From Compostibacter hankyongensis (GTDB taxonomy: Bacteria > Bacteroidota > Bacteroidia > Chitinophagales > Chitinophagaceae): DNA of 64,000 bases. Position 1 is the stretch's first letter. Each line of letters starts with the position of its first letter. The stretch covers positions 434,001 to 498,000 of the forward strand of contig NZ_BAABFN010000002.1 of assembly GCF_039541075.1 (NCBI RefSeq). Direction: 5' to 3'. This document shows, piece by piece, positions 26,237 to 34,968 of this stretch. The notes below the pieces were generated by a model. That model was not told the DNA's origin. It ran no database searches and saw nothing but the letters and a program-made list of their open reading frames with translations. The position numbers were made by a program, and so were the translations under genes.

Positions 26237-27572
26237 AGGATTCAGCTGGGGACTTTTTCTCAGGGTGTTGCTGCTGTTCCTGACACTCCTGGGCATCGCT
26301 TTTCTGGTGGTGAACCGGGAATGGCCTTATGCCGTATATGCCACCCCGTTGGTAGTTTTACAGCTGGTTTACTTTTTCCGTCTTCACAAAAAAGTACGGG
26401 AGGAAATGGAGGAGTTTGTGGAGGCGGTCCATTACCGCGACTTCACCCGGCACTTTGCCTGGAAGCATTCCCCGATGGAAGTGCGCGCGTTGCGCAAGGG
26501 ATTTAATGCCATAAACGAAGCATTTAAGACCATCAGCCGGGAAAGGGAGACCCAGTACCAGTACCTGCAAAAAATACTGGAGCTCGTGGATACCGGTATA
26601 CTTTGCTTCGAAACAAAGACCGGCCAGGTGATCTGGATGAATGAATCTTTCAGACAACTGCTGGGCATACCCTATCTGAAGAATATCCGTCTGCTGGAGC
26701 GGCGAAGCAAGGACCTGCTGGGCAACCTGCAGGAGGTAAAAAGCGGGGAAAGTAAAATTGTAACATTAAAAAAGGAAGACAGCCCGATCAAGATGCTGCT
26801 GACCTCCGCTGTTTTTCAGACCGAGGGCAGGCTTTACAAACTGGTGGCCTTCCAGAACGTAAACGAGGCTTTGGACGAAACGGAATCCCTGGCCTGGCAG
26901 AAGCTGCTGAGCGTGATGACCCACGAGATCATGAACTCCGTGGCGCCTATCGCTTCCCTGGCGGATACGCTTAAAAAGAGGGTGCAGCACACCATCAGCC
27001 ATATCCCTGCCGGTTACGAAGACGGCGTGCTGGACGACCTGGAACTGGGCATCGATACCATCAAGCGGCGCAGCGAAGGGCTCACCAAATTTGCCGAAAC
27101 CTACCGCAACCTCAGCAAGATCGCCAACCTGCAGCTGTCGGAAATACTGGTGCGCGACCTGTTCGAAAACCTCTACCTGCTTATGCAGCCGACGCTGCAG
27201 CAGAAAAATATCGAAATGGAGATCGTGCTCCGGGATACGGCCATGGTGCTGGAAGCGGATATCAACCTGCTCGAGCAAGTGCTGATCAACCTGGTGGTCA
27301 ACGCTATGGAAGCGGTGAAAGAAAAGCCGGCTCCCTGCATCACCCTGTCGGCAGGCTATGACAATCACAGACCCGTATTGTCTGTGGCCGACAACGGCAA
27401 TGGCGTCCCGGCGGCATTGCTGGATAAGATATTCATCCCCTTCTTCAGCACGCGTAAGAATGGCAACGGCATCGGCCTGAGCCTCTGCAAACAGATCATG
27501 ATGCTGCACCGGGGAAATATACAGGTACATACCCTCGAAGGCAAAGGCACCGCCTTCAGGCTGCAGTTCTGA
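26226..27572 (+). CDS. Sensor histidine kinase paired with the NtrC-type regulator
   Basis: A 448-residue kinase. Two closely spaced transmembrane helices at the N-terminus (about 12-30 and 38-52) leave almost no periplasmic loop, so the signal is probably sensed in or near the membrane or inside the cell. A PAS-like domain (about 110-215) is followed by the phospho-acceptor His233 in VMTHEIMNSVAP, then an HATPase domain with NLVVNAMEAV, VADNGNGV and NGNGIGLSLCKQ. The start overlaps the regulator gene by 11 bp, indicating translational coupling. The pair is divergent from the export operon. Confidence 0.92.
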   Translation: MTFKGFSWGLFLRVLLLFLTLLGIAFLVVNREWPYAVYATPLVVLQLVYFFRLHKKVREEMEEFVEAVHYRDFTRHFAWKHSPMEVRALRKGFNAINEAFKTISRERETQYQYLQKILELVDTGILCFETKTGQVIWMNESFRQLLGIPYLKNIRLLERRSKDLLGNLQEVKSGESKIVTLKKEDSPIKMLLTSAVFQTEGRLYKLVAFQNVNEALDETESLAWQKLLSVMTHEIMNSVAPIASLADTLKKRVQHTISHIPAGYEDGVLDDLELGIDTIKRRSEGLTKFAETYRNLSKIANLQLSEILVRDLFENLYLLMQPTLQQKNIEMEIVLRDTAMVLEADINLLEQVLINLVVNAMEAVKEKPAPCITLSAGYDNHRPVLSVADNGNGVPAALLDKIFIPFFSTRKNGNGIGLSLCKQIMMLHRGNIQVHTLEGKGTAFRLQF

Positions 27573-27627
27573 GTGGCCAAAAGCAGGGGCTTATCGAGAT
27601 CAATGAAGTCTCAAATATAGCGGAAGC

Positions 27628-28605
27628 TTAAACGACGGCGGTTTTGTGAAACCTGTTCCGGTAATCTACCGGGGACAAGCCGGTAATCTTTTTAAAGACC
27701 GACCTGAAAGCCTTGGTATCCATGTAGCCTACATCGTACATGACTTCGTTTACGTTTTTCCGTTCGCTTTCGAGCAGCTTTTTGGCCGCTTCTATTTTTA
27801 CCCGCTGTATATATTCCAGCGGCGTGTTGTTGGTGGCTTTCTTAAACCTCCGTTCGAAATGCCGTTTGCCGATGGCGAACTTCACCGCCAGCTCCTCTAC
27901 CGATATTTTTTCAGCTACATTATTTTCAATAAAGGTCTGGGCCTCCCGGATAGGCAGATCGTCATGCTTTTTCTGACCGTTAAACATGATGAAGGGCGAC
28001 TGGCTCTTGCGGTCTATTTCTATTGCAAAGAACTTAGAGGCCCGGATGGCCAGCTCCCGTCCCGCATATTTCTCCACCAGGTACAACAGCAGGTTCCAGT
28101 ACGAGCTGGCGCCCCCGCTGGAATAAAGGCGGTCCTCCTCGGTGATGATCCTGTCGTCCACAAGGTCCACTTCGGGAAACAGCTCTCGGAAGTCGTTGGC
28201 ATAGATCCAGTGGGTGGAACATTTCCGTCCGTTTAGCAAACCGGTAGACGCCAGCAGGAAGGCTCCGATGCAAAGGCTGGCTATTTCAGCGCCCTGCCGG
28301 TATTGCTTTACCATCCAGGGGATAAAATCGCGGTTGACATCCAGCGCCGTTCTCAGATCCCCGCTCACCGCCGGCACGATAATAAGGTCCGTCTGCTTTA
28401 CCTGCTTCAAAAGCACATCCGGCCGTACGGCAAAGGAGCCTTTATTCAGGTGCACTTCAGACGAGAGTCCGGCCAGCTGCACCTGGAACAAGGCCGGCTT
28501 TCCGGCTTCTTCCAGGAAATCGTTTATCGCGGTAAACATATACCGCGGATCATATATGCTGGCCAGTACGGCATTTTCGGGTACAAGAATAGATACCTGT
28601 TTCAT
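27628..28605 (-). CDS. GlxA family transcriptional regulator (DJ-1/PfpI-like plus AraC HTH)
   Basis: A 325-residue regulator. The N-terminal 190 residues form a DJ-1/PfpI-like domain starting MKQVSILVPENAVLASIYD, with IASLCIGAFLLASTGLLNG holding the Cys of the nucleophile elbow. The C-terminal part is an AraC helix-turn-helix (VEELAVKFAIGKRHFERRFK and VMYDVGYMDTKAFRSVF). An ATG at 28605 gives the usual domain start; the frame extends to 28656. It is divergent from a RibD/DHFR-like gene 227 bp away, so it may control that gene. Its ligand is unknown. Confidence 0.9.
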   Translation of the reverse strand: MKQVSILVPENAVLASIYDPRYMFTAINDFLEEAGKPALFQVQLAGLSSEVHLNKGSFAVRPDVLLKQVKQTDLIIVPAVSGDLRTALDVNRDFIPWMVKQYRQGAEIASLCIGAFLLASTGLLNGRKCSTHWIYANDFRELFPEVDLVDDRIITEEDRLYSSGGASSYWNLLLYLVEKYAGRELAIRASKFFAIEIDRKSQSPFIMFNGQKKHDDLPIREAQTFIENNVAEKISVEELAVKFAIGKRHFERRFKKATNNTPLEYIQRVKIEAAKKLLESERKNVNEVMYDVGYMDTKAFRSVFKKITGLSPVDYRNRFHKTAVV

Positions 28606-28809
28606 CCGTTGATTTTTATCTTTTTTAACCCCGTAGGATACCCGGCGGCGGTTCACCGTTTCCCGGCATTCAAATGTAAGGGAAATTCCCTATATGTGTC
28701 CCTGCTGTTCTGCCGTTCTGTTGTGAAAAAGGCATTCATACGAAGATAAAGTCGTACCCGGCCCCTTATATAGTCGCGGATAACCCTGCCGGCTCCCCGG
28801 CCTCCGCCG

Positions 28810-28817
28810 TACTTTTG
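28810..28817 (+). promoter_or_regulatory. -7 promoter box of the RibD/DHFR-like gene
   Basis: TACTTTTG matches TAnnTTTG and lies 14 bases before the start codon at 28832. The implied 5' leader would be under 10 nt. No convincing -33 box was found. Confidence 0.45.
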
Positions 28818-28831
28818 TAAAAAGGCAGAGC

Positions 28832-29422
28832 ATGGGCGCAAGAAAGGTCATCATATCCACGAACGTTACGCTGAACGGCTTTATGGCCGGATCTCACTGT
28901 GAGCTGGACTGGCATTTCGGCTACTGGAACGAGGAGATGGCCATGTATACCGGCATGCAGCTGTGCCGGGCAGATACGATCCTGCTCGGCCGTAGAACTT
29001 TTAATGCCATGGCGGCGTACTGGCCCGGTGTAACGGCGTCGCTGTGCGCTGCGCGGGAGGAGATCGCCTTTGCGGGCATGATGAACAGCTACCGGAAAAT
29101 AGTCTTTTCCCGGAGCCTGCAAACGGCAGGCTGGAATAATGCCGTGCTGGCCAGCACAACCGTATCCCGCACGGTGATGCAGCTGAAGGCCCTTCCCGGC
29201 AAGGACATGATCGTATTGGGAAGCGGGAGCATTGTTTCCGCGCTGATGCAGGCCGGTCTGGCCGATGAGCTGGCCCTCTGGGTGCACCCGGTTTTGCTGG
29301 ATCAGGGGAAGCGCTTTTTCCCGCCCCTGCAGCATAGCTTTGCCCTGCAGCTCTCCCGGGTAAAAACCTTCGGGTCCGGGGTGACGCTGCTTTGTTATGA
29401 AAGAGCGCCGGAAGGTATATAG
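28832..29422 (+). CDS. Dihydrofolate reductase/RibD C-terminal domain family protein
   Basis: A 196-residue protein of the RibD_C/DHFR-like fold. Typical features are VIISTNVTLNGFMAG at the N-terminus, ILLGRRTFNAMAAYWP in the middle and the glycine-rich IVLGSGSIVSALMQAGLADEL, which binds NADPH in the family. Stand-alone members such as YyaP and YwjB have no established substrate. It is divergent from a GlxA-type regulator and lies 39 bp before the NtrC-type regulator of the Kdp locus, in the same direction. A terminator between them is not evident, so read-through into the regulator is possible. Confidence 0.85.
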   Translation: MGARKVIISTNVTLNGFMAGSHCELDWHFGYWNEEMAMYTGMQLCRADTILLGRRTFNAMAAYWPGVTASLCAAREEIAFAGMMNSYRKIVFSRSLQTAGWNNAVLASTTVSRTVMQLKALPGKDMIVLGSGSIVSALMQAGLADELALWVHPVLLDQGKRFFPPLQHSFALQLSRVKTFGSGVTLLCYERAPEGI

Positions 29423-29461
29423 ATTTTATGGCTAATTTCGCCCTACTTAAACTATCCGAAA

Positions 29462-30799
29462 GTGGGACGCGTTTTGCTCATTGACGACGAAGAAAAGCTC
29501 CGTACCCTCATGGCCAGGATCATCGGCCTGGAAGGTTTTGTGATCACACAGGCCGAGAGTATAAAGACGGCGCAGCAAAAGCTGGCCCAGGAAGATTTTG
29601 ACGTGATCATCTGCGATGTCAAGCTGCCCGACGGGAATGGTGTTGAGCTGGTACGGGAGATCAGGGAAAAACAACCCGGATCGGAGGTCATCCTTTTGAC
29701 CGCCTATGGCAACATACTGGACAGCGTTCAGGCCATAAAGAACGGCGCCTTTGACTACATCGTAAAGGGAGATGATAATAACAAGATCATTCCGTTGCTG
29801 CATAGGGCCATGGATAAGGTACAGCTGGTCAAGCGGCTGCACCGGCTGGAGCAGCAGGTAGGTCATAAATATTCCTTCGAACAGATCACGGGCACTTCAA
29901 AAAATATCCTGGAAGCCATCGAGCTGGGCAAAAAGGTAGCGCAGACCGATACGGCCGTATTGTTGCTGGGGGAAACCGGCACCGGGAAAGAGGTTTTTGC
30001 ACAGGCTATTCATCACGCCGGTAAAAGGAGCAGCAAGCCGTTTGTTGCGCTGAACTGCTCGACCTTCAGCAGGGACTTGCTGGAAAGCGAGCTTTTCGGG
30101 CATGCGGCAGGGGCCTTTACTGGTGCGGTAAAAGACAAGAAGGGTTTCTTCGAAGAAGCGCATACCGGCACCCTGTTCCTGGACGAGATCGGAGAAATGG
30201 CCACTGACCTGCAGGCGCGGCTGCTGCGGGTGCTGGAAAGCGGAGAAATGATCCGGCTGGGCACTACGCAACCCATTAACGTGGATGTACGGGTGATCGC
30301 CGCTACCAACAGGAACCTGGAAGAGGAGATAGCGCAGGGTCGCTTCCGGAGCGATCTCTTCTACCGGTTATCCGCTTTTCAGATCACACTGCCTCCGCTC
30401 CGGGAAAGGGCTCCGGACATCCGTCTGCTTGCGGAGCACTTTGCCGGGACCTTCGCCCTGAAGATGAACAAGAAAATCAGCGCTCTCCATCCGGACTATA
30501 TCACCGCCCTGGAACAAAACCCCTGGAAAGGCAATATCCGCGAACTGAAAAACGTCATTGAACGCAGCGTGATCCTGAGCGACGGCGATACGCTGGATAA
30601 GGAAAGCCTCCCCTATGAGATCCTGCATGCCCGCCCGGACGGCGCATCCATCTCGGCCTTCTCCATGGCGGGCGCCGAGAAGCTGCATATCCAGAAAGTG
30701 CTCAATTATACCCGGGGCAACAAAGCCGAAGCGGCCCGCCTGCTCGAGATCGGCGTAGCTACGCTTTACCGGAAAATCGACGAATATAAGATATCATAA
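29462..30799 (+). CDS. Sigma-54-dependent response regulator (NtrC family), Kdp-linked
   Basis: A 445-residue NtrC-type regulator. The receiver has VLLIDDEEKLR and the phospho-acceptor Asp52 in VIICDVKLPDG; the AAA+ domain has GETGTGKE and the sigma-54 contact loop GAFTGA; a Fis-type helix-turn-helix ends AARLLEIGVATLYRKIDEYKI. The start used is a GTG at 29462, which gives the normal MxRVLLIDDEE start. An in-frame ATG at 29429, preceded at some distance by GGAAGG, would add 11 residues and is also possible. The gene lies directly before the kdp genes and no OmpR-type KdpE is present, so it is the likely Kdp response regulator. Confidence 0.93.
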   Translation: MGRVLLIDDEEKLRTLMARIIGLEGFVITQAESIKTAQQKLAQEDFDVIICDVKLPDGNGVELVREIREKQPGSEVILLTAYGNILDSVQAIKNGAFDYIVKGDDNNKIIPLLHRAMDKVQLVKRLHRLEQQVGHKYSFEQITGTSKNILEAIELGKKVAQTDTAVLLLGETGTGKEVFAQAIHHAGKRSSKPFVALNCSTFSRDLLESELFGHAAGAFTGAVKDKKGFFEEAHTGTLFLDEIGEMATDLQARLLRVLESGEMIRLGTTQPINVDVRVIAATNRNLEEEIAQGRFRSDLFYRLSAFQITLPPLRERAPDIRLLAEHFAGTFALKMNKKISALHPDYITALEQNPWKGNIRELKNVIERSVILSDGDTLDKESLPYEILHARPDGASISAFSMAGAEKLHIQKVLNYTRGNKAEAARLLEIGVATLYRKIDEYKIS

Positions 30800-30876
30800 C
30801 GTCCTGTCTCCCCTTCTCCCACCCGATCCTTCTGTGGGGACCGGCACAGTTTATCCCCTTTTCATTTTGATAAGCG

Positions 30877-30903
30877 GCCTATCATTTTGATAGGCTTTTT
30901 TTA
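30877..30903 (+). terminator. Rho-independent terminator after the Kdp-linked regulator
   Basis: A perfect stem GCCTATCA-ttt-TGATAGGC is followed directly by seven T. It separates the regulator from the kdp structural genes, which therefore need their own promoter. Confidence 0.85.
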
Positions 30904-30972
30904 TTTCCTTTTCGTCAGGAACTTGATCCAACAAAATGGCTGTTAATCATTTACATGCAATCCTATGGAGTG

Positions 30973-30987
30973 TGGAACAGCATTTGG
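30973..30987 (+). promoter_or_regulatory. Possible sigma-54 promoter of the kdp operon
   Basis: TGGAAC-agcat-TTGG resembles the -24/-12 consensus TGGCAC-N5-TTGC with correct spacing; the last base of the -12 element is G, not C, which weakens it. It lies 31 bp before the first small ORF of the operon and downstream of a gene for a sigma-54 activator. The call is inference from position and partial match. Confidence 0.35.
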
Positions 30988-31017
30988 CATCCGGATACCG
31001 AACCAAAAACAAATACC

Positions 31018-31098
31018 ATGATCCTTCTTCTTCTTGCAGCCGGCCTGCTCTGTTTTGCACTGTTCTTTAAATCCATTGACTTTTTTGAAAAAGCATAA
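31018..31098 (+). CDS. Small membrane peptide upstream of kdpF (26 residues)
   Basis: An ATG at 31018 opens a 26-residue frame beginning MILLLLAAGLLCFALFF and ending SIDFFEKA, then TAA. It is a single hydrophobic helix with a short polar C-terminus, the same plan as KdpF, which starts four bases after its stop. Its location inside the operon, close coupling and well-formed start suggest that it is translated. It could be a second KdpF-like subunit or a regulator of the pump. It is too short for standard gene calling and I do not know a characterised relative. Confidence 0.6.
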   Translation: MILLLLAAGLLCFALFFKSIDFFEKA

Positions 31099-31101
31099 AC
31101 C

Positions 31102-31179
31102 ATGATCGTCTTATTCATCATCGCCGTGCTGGTATTTGCCTACATGTGCTACGTATTGATAAAACCGGAAAAATTTTAG
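31102..31179 (+). CDS. kdpF: Potassium-transporting ATPase small subunit KdpF
   Basis: A 25-residue single-span peptide, MIVLFIIAVLVFAYMCYVLI then KPEKF. KdpF proteins are about 25-30 residues, one hydrophobic helix ending in a short charged tail of the form YxLxxPExF, which fits. KdpF stabilises the KdpFABC complex by binding KdpA in the membrane. It starts three bases after the stop of another tiny membrane ORF and ends 7 bp before kdpA, in the canonical position. Confidence 0.85.
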   Translation: MIVLFIIAVLVFAYMCYVLIKPEKF

Positions 31180-31186
31180 ACAAGAA

Positions 31187-32875
31187 ATGAATACAGAAAC
31201 ATTGGGCATTATCGCCATGTTCACCCTTACGCTTTTGCTGGCCTTTCCGCTGGGGAAATACATAGCAAAGGTGTATGGCGGGGAACGTACCTTTTTGGAT
31301 CCGGTATTTAACCCGCTGGAAAGCATCTTCTTCAGGCTTAGCGGCATCGATCCTCATGAAGCATGGAGCTGGCAGAAGAACCTGGTGGCCCTGCTGACCA
31401 TAAACCTGATCTGGTTCCTGCTGGGGATGTTCATCTTTATGAACATGGGCTGGCTCCCCCTGAACCCTGATCACAACCCAAGCCAGAGTCCCCACCTGGC
31501 CTTTAACACCACCATCTCTTTTCTGGTAAACTGTAACCTGCAGCATTACTCCGGCGAGTCCGGGGTCAGTTATCTCGGACAGCTTTACCTGATGTTCCTG
31601 CAGTTTACCACCGCTGCTACGGGTATGGCCGCCACGGCCATCCTGTTCCGGGCGCTGCGCGGGGGAATACACAAAACGTATGGCAATTTCTTTAATGATT
31701 ACCTGAGAACCTGTATCCGGATCCTGCTTCCCATATGTCTTGTCATCGGCGTCCTGCTCCTGTTTAGCGGCACGCCCATGACTTTTGAAGGAAAGCAGCA
31801 GATGATTACCCTGCAGGGCGACACGGTACAGGTCTCCACCGGGCCGGTGGCCGCCTTTGTGCCGATAAAGCACCTCGGCACAAACGGAGGAGGATTCTTC
31901 GGGGCCAACAGTGCCCATCCTTTGGAGAACCCGGGTTATTTCAGCAACATGCTGGAAATGGGTGCCCAGATGATCATTCCTTTCGCCATGATCTTTGCCC
32001 TCGGCTTTTTCATCCGGCGCAGGCGGCTTTCGGCGGTCATATTTGGCGTCATGACGGCCGGCTTCCTCGCGCTGGCCATCCCTAATATTGTAACGGAAAG
32101 CCATGGCAATCCGGCCATAGCCAGGATGGGGATCGACAACAGCCCGGGTAACATGGAGGGCAAGGAAATCCGGTTTGGTGCAGCAGCTTCGGGCTACTGG
32201 AGTATAGCCACTACGGTTATCTCCACGGGATCCATCAACTCGATGCACGACAGCTACATGCCCCTGTCCGGCATGAACGAGCTGGTGGCGATGATGATCA
32301 ACTGCTTCTATGGGGGAGTGGGCGTAGGCTTGCTCAACTATTTTGTATTCATCATCATTGCGGTGTTCGTCAGCGGGCTGATGGTGGGCCGTACTCCTGA
32401 ATTCCTTGGGAAAAAAGTGGAGGCGCGGGAGATGAAAATAGCGATGATCATCGCCCTGCTGCATCCTTTGCTGATCCTCGCCGGTACCGCGCTGGCCGCC
32501 GCCTTGCCAGGGCTTACCGCCGGTACGCTGGCCAACCCCGGGTTTCACGGATTCTCGGAGATGCTCTATGAATATACCTCGAGTGCGGCCAATAACGGCA
32601 GCGGCTTCGAGGGACTGGGCGACAATACTCCCTGGTGGAATATCTCTACCGGGTTTGTGCTCATCCTCGGACGTTTCCTGCCCATCATCGGTCCCGTGGC
32701 GATTGCCGGTATCCTGGGCGGGAAAAAATATATCCCGGAGAGCGCCGGTACGCTGAAAACCGACACGGTTACTTTCGGTTTCATGACCCTTGCGGTCATC
32801 ATTATCGTAGCCGCGCTGGCCTTCTTCCCCGCCCTGACCCTGGGACCCATAGCCGAATTTTTCGCTTTTAAATAA
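31187..32875 (+). CDS. kdpA: Potassium-transporting ATPase subunit A
   Basis: A 562-residue channel-like subunit of the KdpFABC high-affinity K+ pump in the inner membrane. About ten membrane helices are visible. Selectivity-filter-like segments of the superfamily of K+ transporters can be seen, such as FLVNCNLQHYSGESGVSYL, GTNGGGFFGANSAHP and SSAANNGSGFEG. Length is normal. It follows kdpF by 7 bp and precedes kdpB by 9 bp. Expression is expected at low external K+ or under osmotic stress, through the flanking two-component genes. Confidence 0.97.
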   Translation: MNTETLGIIAMFTLTLLLAFPLGKYIAKVYGGERTFLDPVFNPLESIFFRLSGIDPHEAWSWQKNLVALLTINLIWFLLGMFIFMNMGWLPLNPDHNPSQSPHLAFNTTISFLVNCNLQHYSGESGVSYLGQLYLMFLQFTTAATGMAATAILFRALRGGIHKTYGNFFNDYLRTCIRILLPICLVIGVLLLFSGTPMTFEGKQQMITLQGDTVQVSTGPVAAFVPIKHLGTNGGGFFGANSAHPLENPGYFSNMLEMGAQMIIPFAMIFALGFFIRRRRLSAVIFGVMTAGFLALAIPNIVTESHGNPAIARMGIDNSPGNMEGKEIRFGAAASGYWSIATTVISTGSINSMHDSYMPLSGMNELVAMMINCFYGGVGVGLLNYFVFIIIAVFVSGLMVGRTPEFLGKKVEAREMKIAMIIALLHPLLILAGTALAAALPGLTAGTLANPGFHGFSEMLYEYTSSAANNGSGFEGLGDNTPWWNISTGFVLILGRFLPIIGPVAIAGILGGKKYIPESAGTLKTDTVTFGFMTLAVIIIVAALAFFPALTLGPIAEFFAFK

Positions 32876-32884
32876 AAGATCCAC

Positions 32885-34939
32885 ATGAAATCACATCATA
32901 AATCACTTCTTGATAAAGGGCTCGTAATTGAAGCGTTAAAACAGTCGTTTGTCAAACTGAATCCAAAGAGCATGTTCCGCAATCCGGTGATGTTCACCGT
33001 ATGGATCGGAACGCTGGTCATGTTGCTGGTATGCTGCTGGATACTGGCCGGCGAGCCTACACAGGGCAGCTTTGTCTACAGCTTTGTCGTTTTTGGGGTA
33101 TTGCTGCTGACCGTCCTGTTCGCCAATTTTGCCGAGGCCATCGCGGAGGCCCGGGGCAAAGCCCAGGCCAACTCGCTCAGGAAAACCAGGGAAGATACCC
33201 CGGCCAAGAAGATTTCGGTAATGGACGGCGTTTTTGTCAACGAAATCCGGATGGTGCCTTCTTCCCTGCTGGGCAAGGGAGACTATTTCATCTGCGAAGC
33301 AGGCGACATCATTCCCACGGACGGGGAAATAACCGAAGGGCTGGCCACCATTGACGAGAGCGCGATCACCGGAGAAAGCGCGCCGGTGATCCGTGAGGCG
33401 GGCGGCGATAAAAGCAGCGTCACCGGCGGTACCAAAGTGCTGTCCGACCACATAAAGGTAAAGGTGACCGCCGCCCCCGGGGAGAGCTTCCTGGACAGGA
33501 TGATCGCCCTGGTGGAAGGGGCCAGCCGGCAGAAAACGCCCAACGAAATAGCGCTGAATATCCTGCTCGCCGGCTTTACCCTGGTATTCATCATTGTCTG
33601 CACTTCACTGAAGCCCTTTGGGGATTTTGCAGGGGTACCGATCACCATTGCGGCCTTTATCGCCCTGTTCGTCTGTCTTATCCCGACCACCATCGGCGGA
33701 CTGCTTTCCGCTATCGGCATAGCGGGGATGGACCGCGCGCTGAGGGCCAATGTGATCACCAAAAGCGGAAAGGCAGTGGAGACGGCCGGCGATATCGACG
33801 TGCTGCTGCTCGATAAGACCGGGACGATCACCATCGGGAACCGGAAGGCGACGCATTTCTTTCCGGCAAAAAATGTAGATGAAAGACAGTTTATCTATGC
33901 TGCTGTGCTGGGCTCCATCGCCGATAATACCCCCGAAGGTAAATCCATCGTCGAGCTCTCCGGTCTCGACCCCGCCGGACTGCAGCCGGACCGTCCGGCA
34001 TTCGTCGGCTTTACTGCAGAGACAAGGAGTTCGGGCGTCGATCTCGGAAACGGCACCCGCATCCGCAAGGGTGCGGCAGATGCCATAAGAGGGCTGGTCG
34101 AAAAAGCCGGCGGTGTTTTTCCGGATGAAATAACGGAGCGGGTAAAAGAGATCGCCGGCAACGGAGGCACCCCCCTCGTGGTAAGCGAGGAGAGATCCGG
34201 CGTCGCCGCCGTACTGGGCGTTATCGAATTGCAGGACATCATAAAACCCGGCATACAGGAACGTTTTGAACGGCTCAGGAAGATGGGGATCAAAACGGTG
34301 ATGGTGACGGGTGACAACCCGCTTACCGCCCAATACATCGCGCATAAAGCAGGGGTAGATGATTTTATTGCCGAAGCGAAGCCGGAGGATAAGATGAACT
34401 ATATCCGGAAAGAGCAGGCCGGAGGCCGGCTGGTGGCGATGATGGGCGACGGCACCAACGACGCTCCCGCCCTGGCCCAGGCCGATGTGGGAGTAGCGAT
34501 GAACAGCGGAACACAAGCCGCAAAGGAAGCCGGCAACATGGTGGACCTGGACAATGATCCTACCAAGCTGATCGAGGTGGTGGAGATCGGAAAGCAGCTC
34601 CTGATGACCCGCGGTACGCTCACCACCTTCTCCATTGCCAACGACGTGGCCAAATATTTCGCGATCATACCGGCCTTGTTCATTCCCGCTATTCCCGCCC
34701 TGGATGCGCTGAACATCATGCAGCTGCACAGCCCGCAAAGCGCCATACTGTCTGCGGTGATCTTCAATGCCATCATTATCCCCCTGCTGATCCCGCTGGC
34801 GCTCAGGGGGGTGGCCTATAAGCCCATCGGCGCCAGCGCCCTGCTCAGAAGGAACCTGCTCATTTACGGATTGGGCGGTATCCTGATCCCCTTTATCGGG
34901 ATCAAGCTCATCGATCTGGTGGTGGGTCTTTTTGTATGA
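32885..34939 (+). CDS. kdpB: Potassium-transporting ATPase subunit B (P-type ATPase)
   Basis: A 684-residue P-type ATPase subunit. The phosphorylated Asp310 lies in LLLDKTGTIT; the actuator motif is TGESAPV; the nucleotide-domain hinge includes MVTGDNPLTAQYIA and the GDGTNDAPALAQADVGVAM motif. A Ser near the actuator, whose phosphorylation inhibits the E. coli enzyme, lies in the TGESAP motif. Length is typical. It hydrolyses ATP to drive K+ through KdpA and lies 29 bp before kdpC. Confidence 0.97.
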   Translation: MKSHHKSLLDKGLVIEALKQSFVKLNPKSMFRNPVMFTVWIGTLVMLLVCCWILAGEPTQGSFVYSFVVFGVLLLTVLFANFAEAIAEARGKAQANSLRKTREDTPAKKISVMDGVFVNEIRMVPSSLLGKGDYFICEAGDIIPTDGEITEGLATIDESAITGESAPVIREAGGDKSSVTGGTKVLSDHIKVKVTAAPGESFLDRMIALVEGASRQKTPNEIALNILLAGFTLVFIIVCTSLKPFGDFAGVPITIAAFIALFVCLIPTTIGGLLSAIGIAGMDRALRANVITKSGKAVETAGDIDVLLLDKTGTITIGNRKATHFFPAKNVDERQFIYAAVLGSIADNTPEGKSIVELSGLDPAGLQPDRPAFVGFTAETRSSGVDLGNGTRIRKGAADAIRGLVEKAGGVFPDEITERVKEIAGNGGTPLVVSEERSGVAAVLGVIELQDIIKPGIQERFERLRKMGIKTVMVTGDNPLTAQYIAHKAGVDDFIAEAKPEDKMNYIRKEQAGGRLVAMMGDGTNDAPALAQADVGVAMNSGTQAAKEAGNMVDLDNDPTKLIEVVEIGKQLLMTRGTLTTFSIANDVAKYFAIIPALFIPAIPALDALNIMQLHSPQSAILSAVIFNAIIIPLLIPLALRGVAYKPIGASALLRRNLLIYGLGGILIPFIGIKLIDLVVGLFV

Positions 34940-34968
34940 TCCGTTTGAACCCATAAAACAAAAGAAAA

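Noticed and set aside
31118..32884. 588-codon minus-strand frame across kdpA
   Set aside because: Antisense shadow of kdpA; composition is low-complexity and charged, without motifs.
33605..34954. 449-codon minus-strand frame across kdpB
   Set aside because: Antisense shadow of kdpB, whose P-type ATPase motifs are unambiguous.
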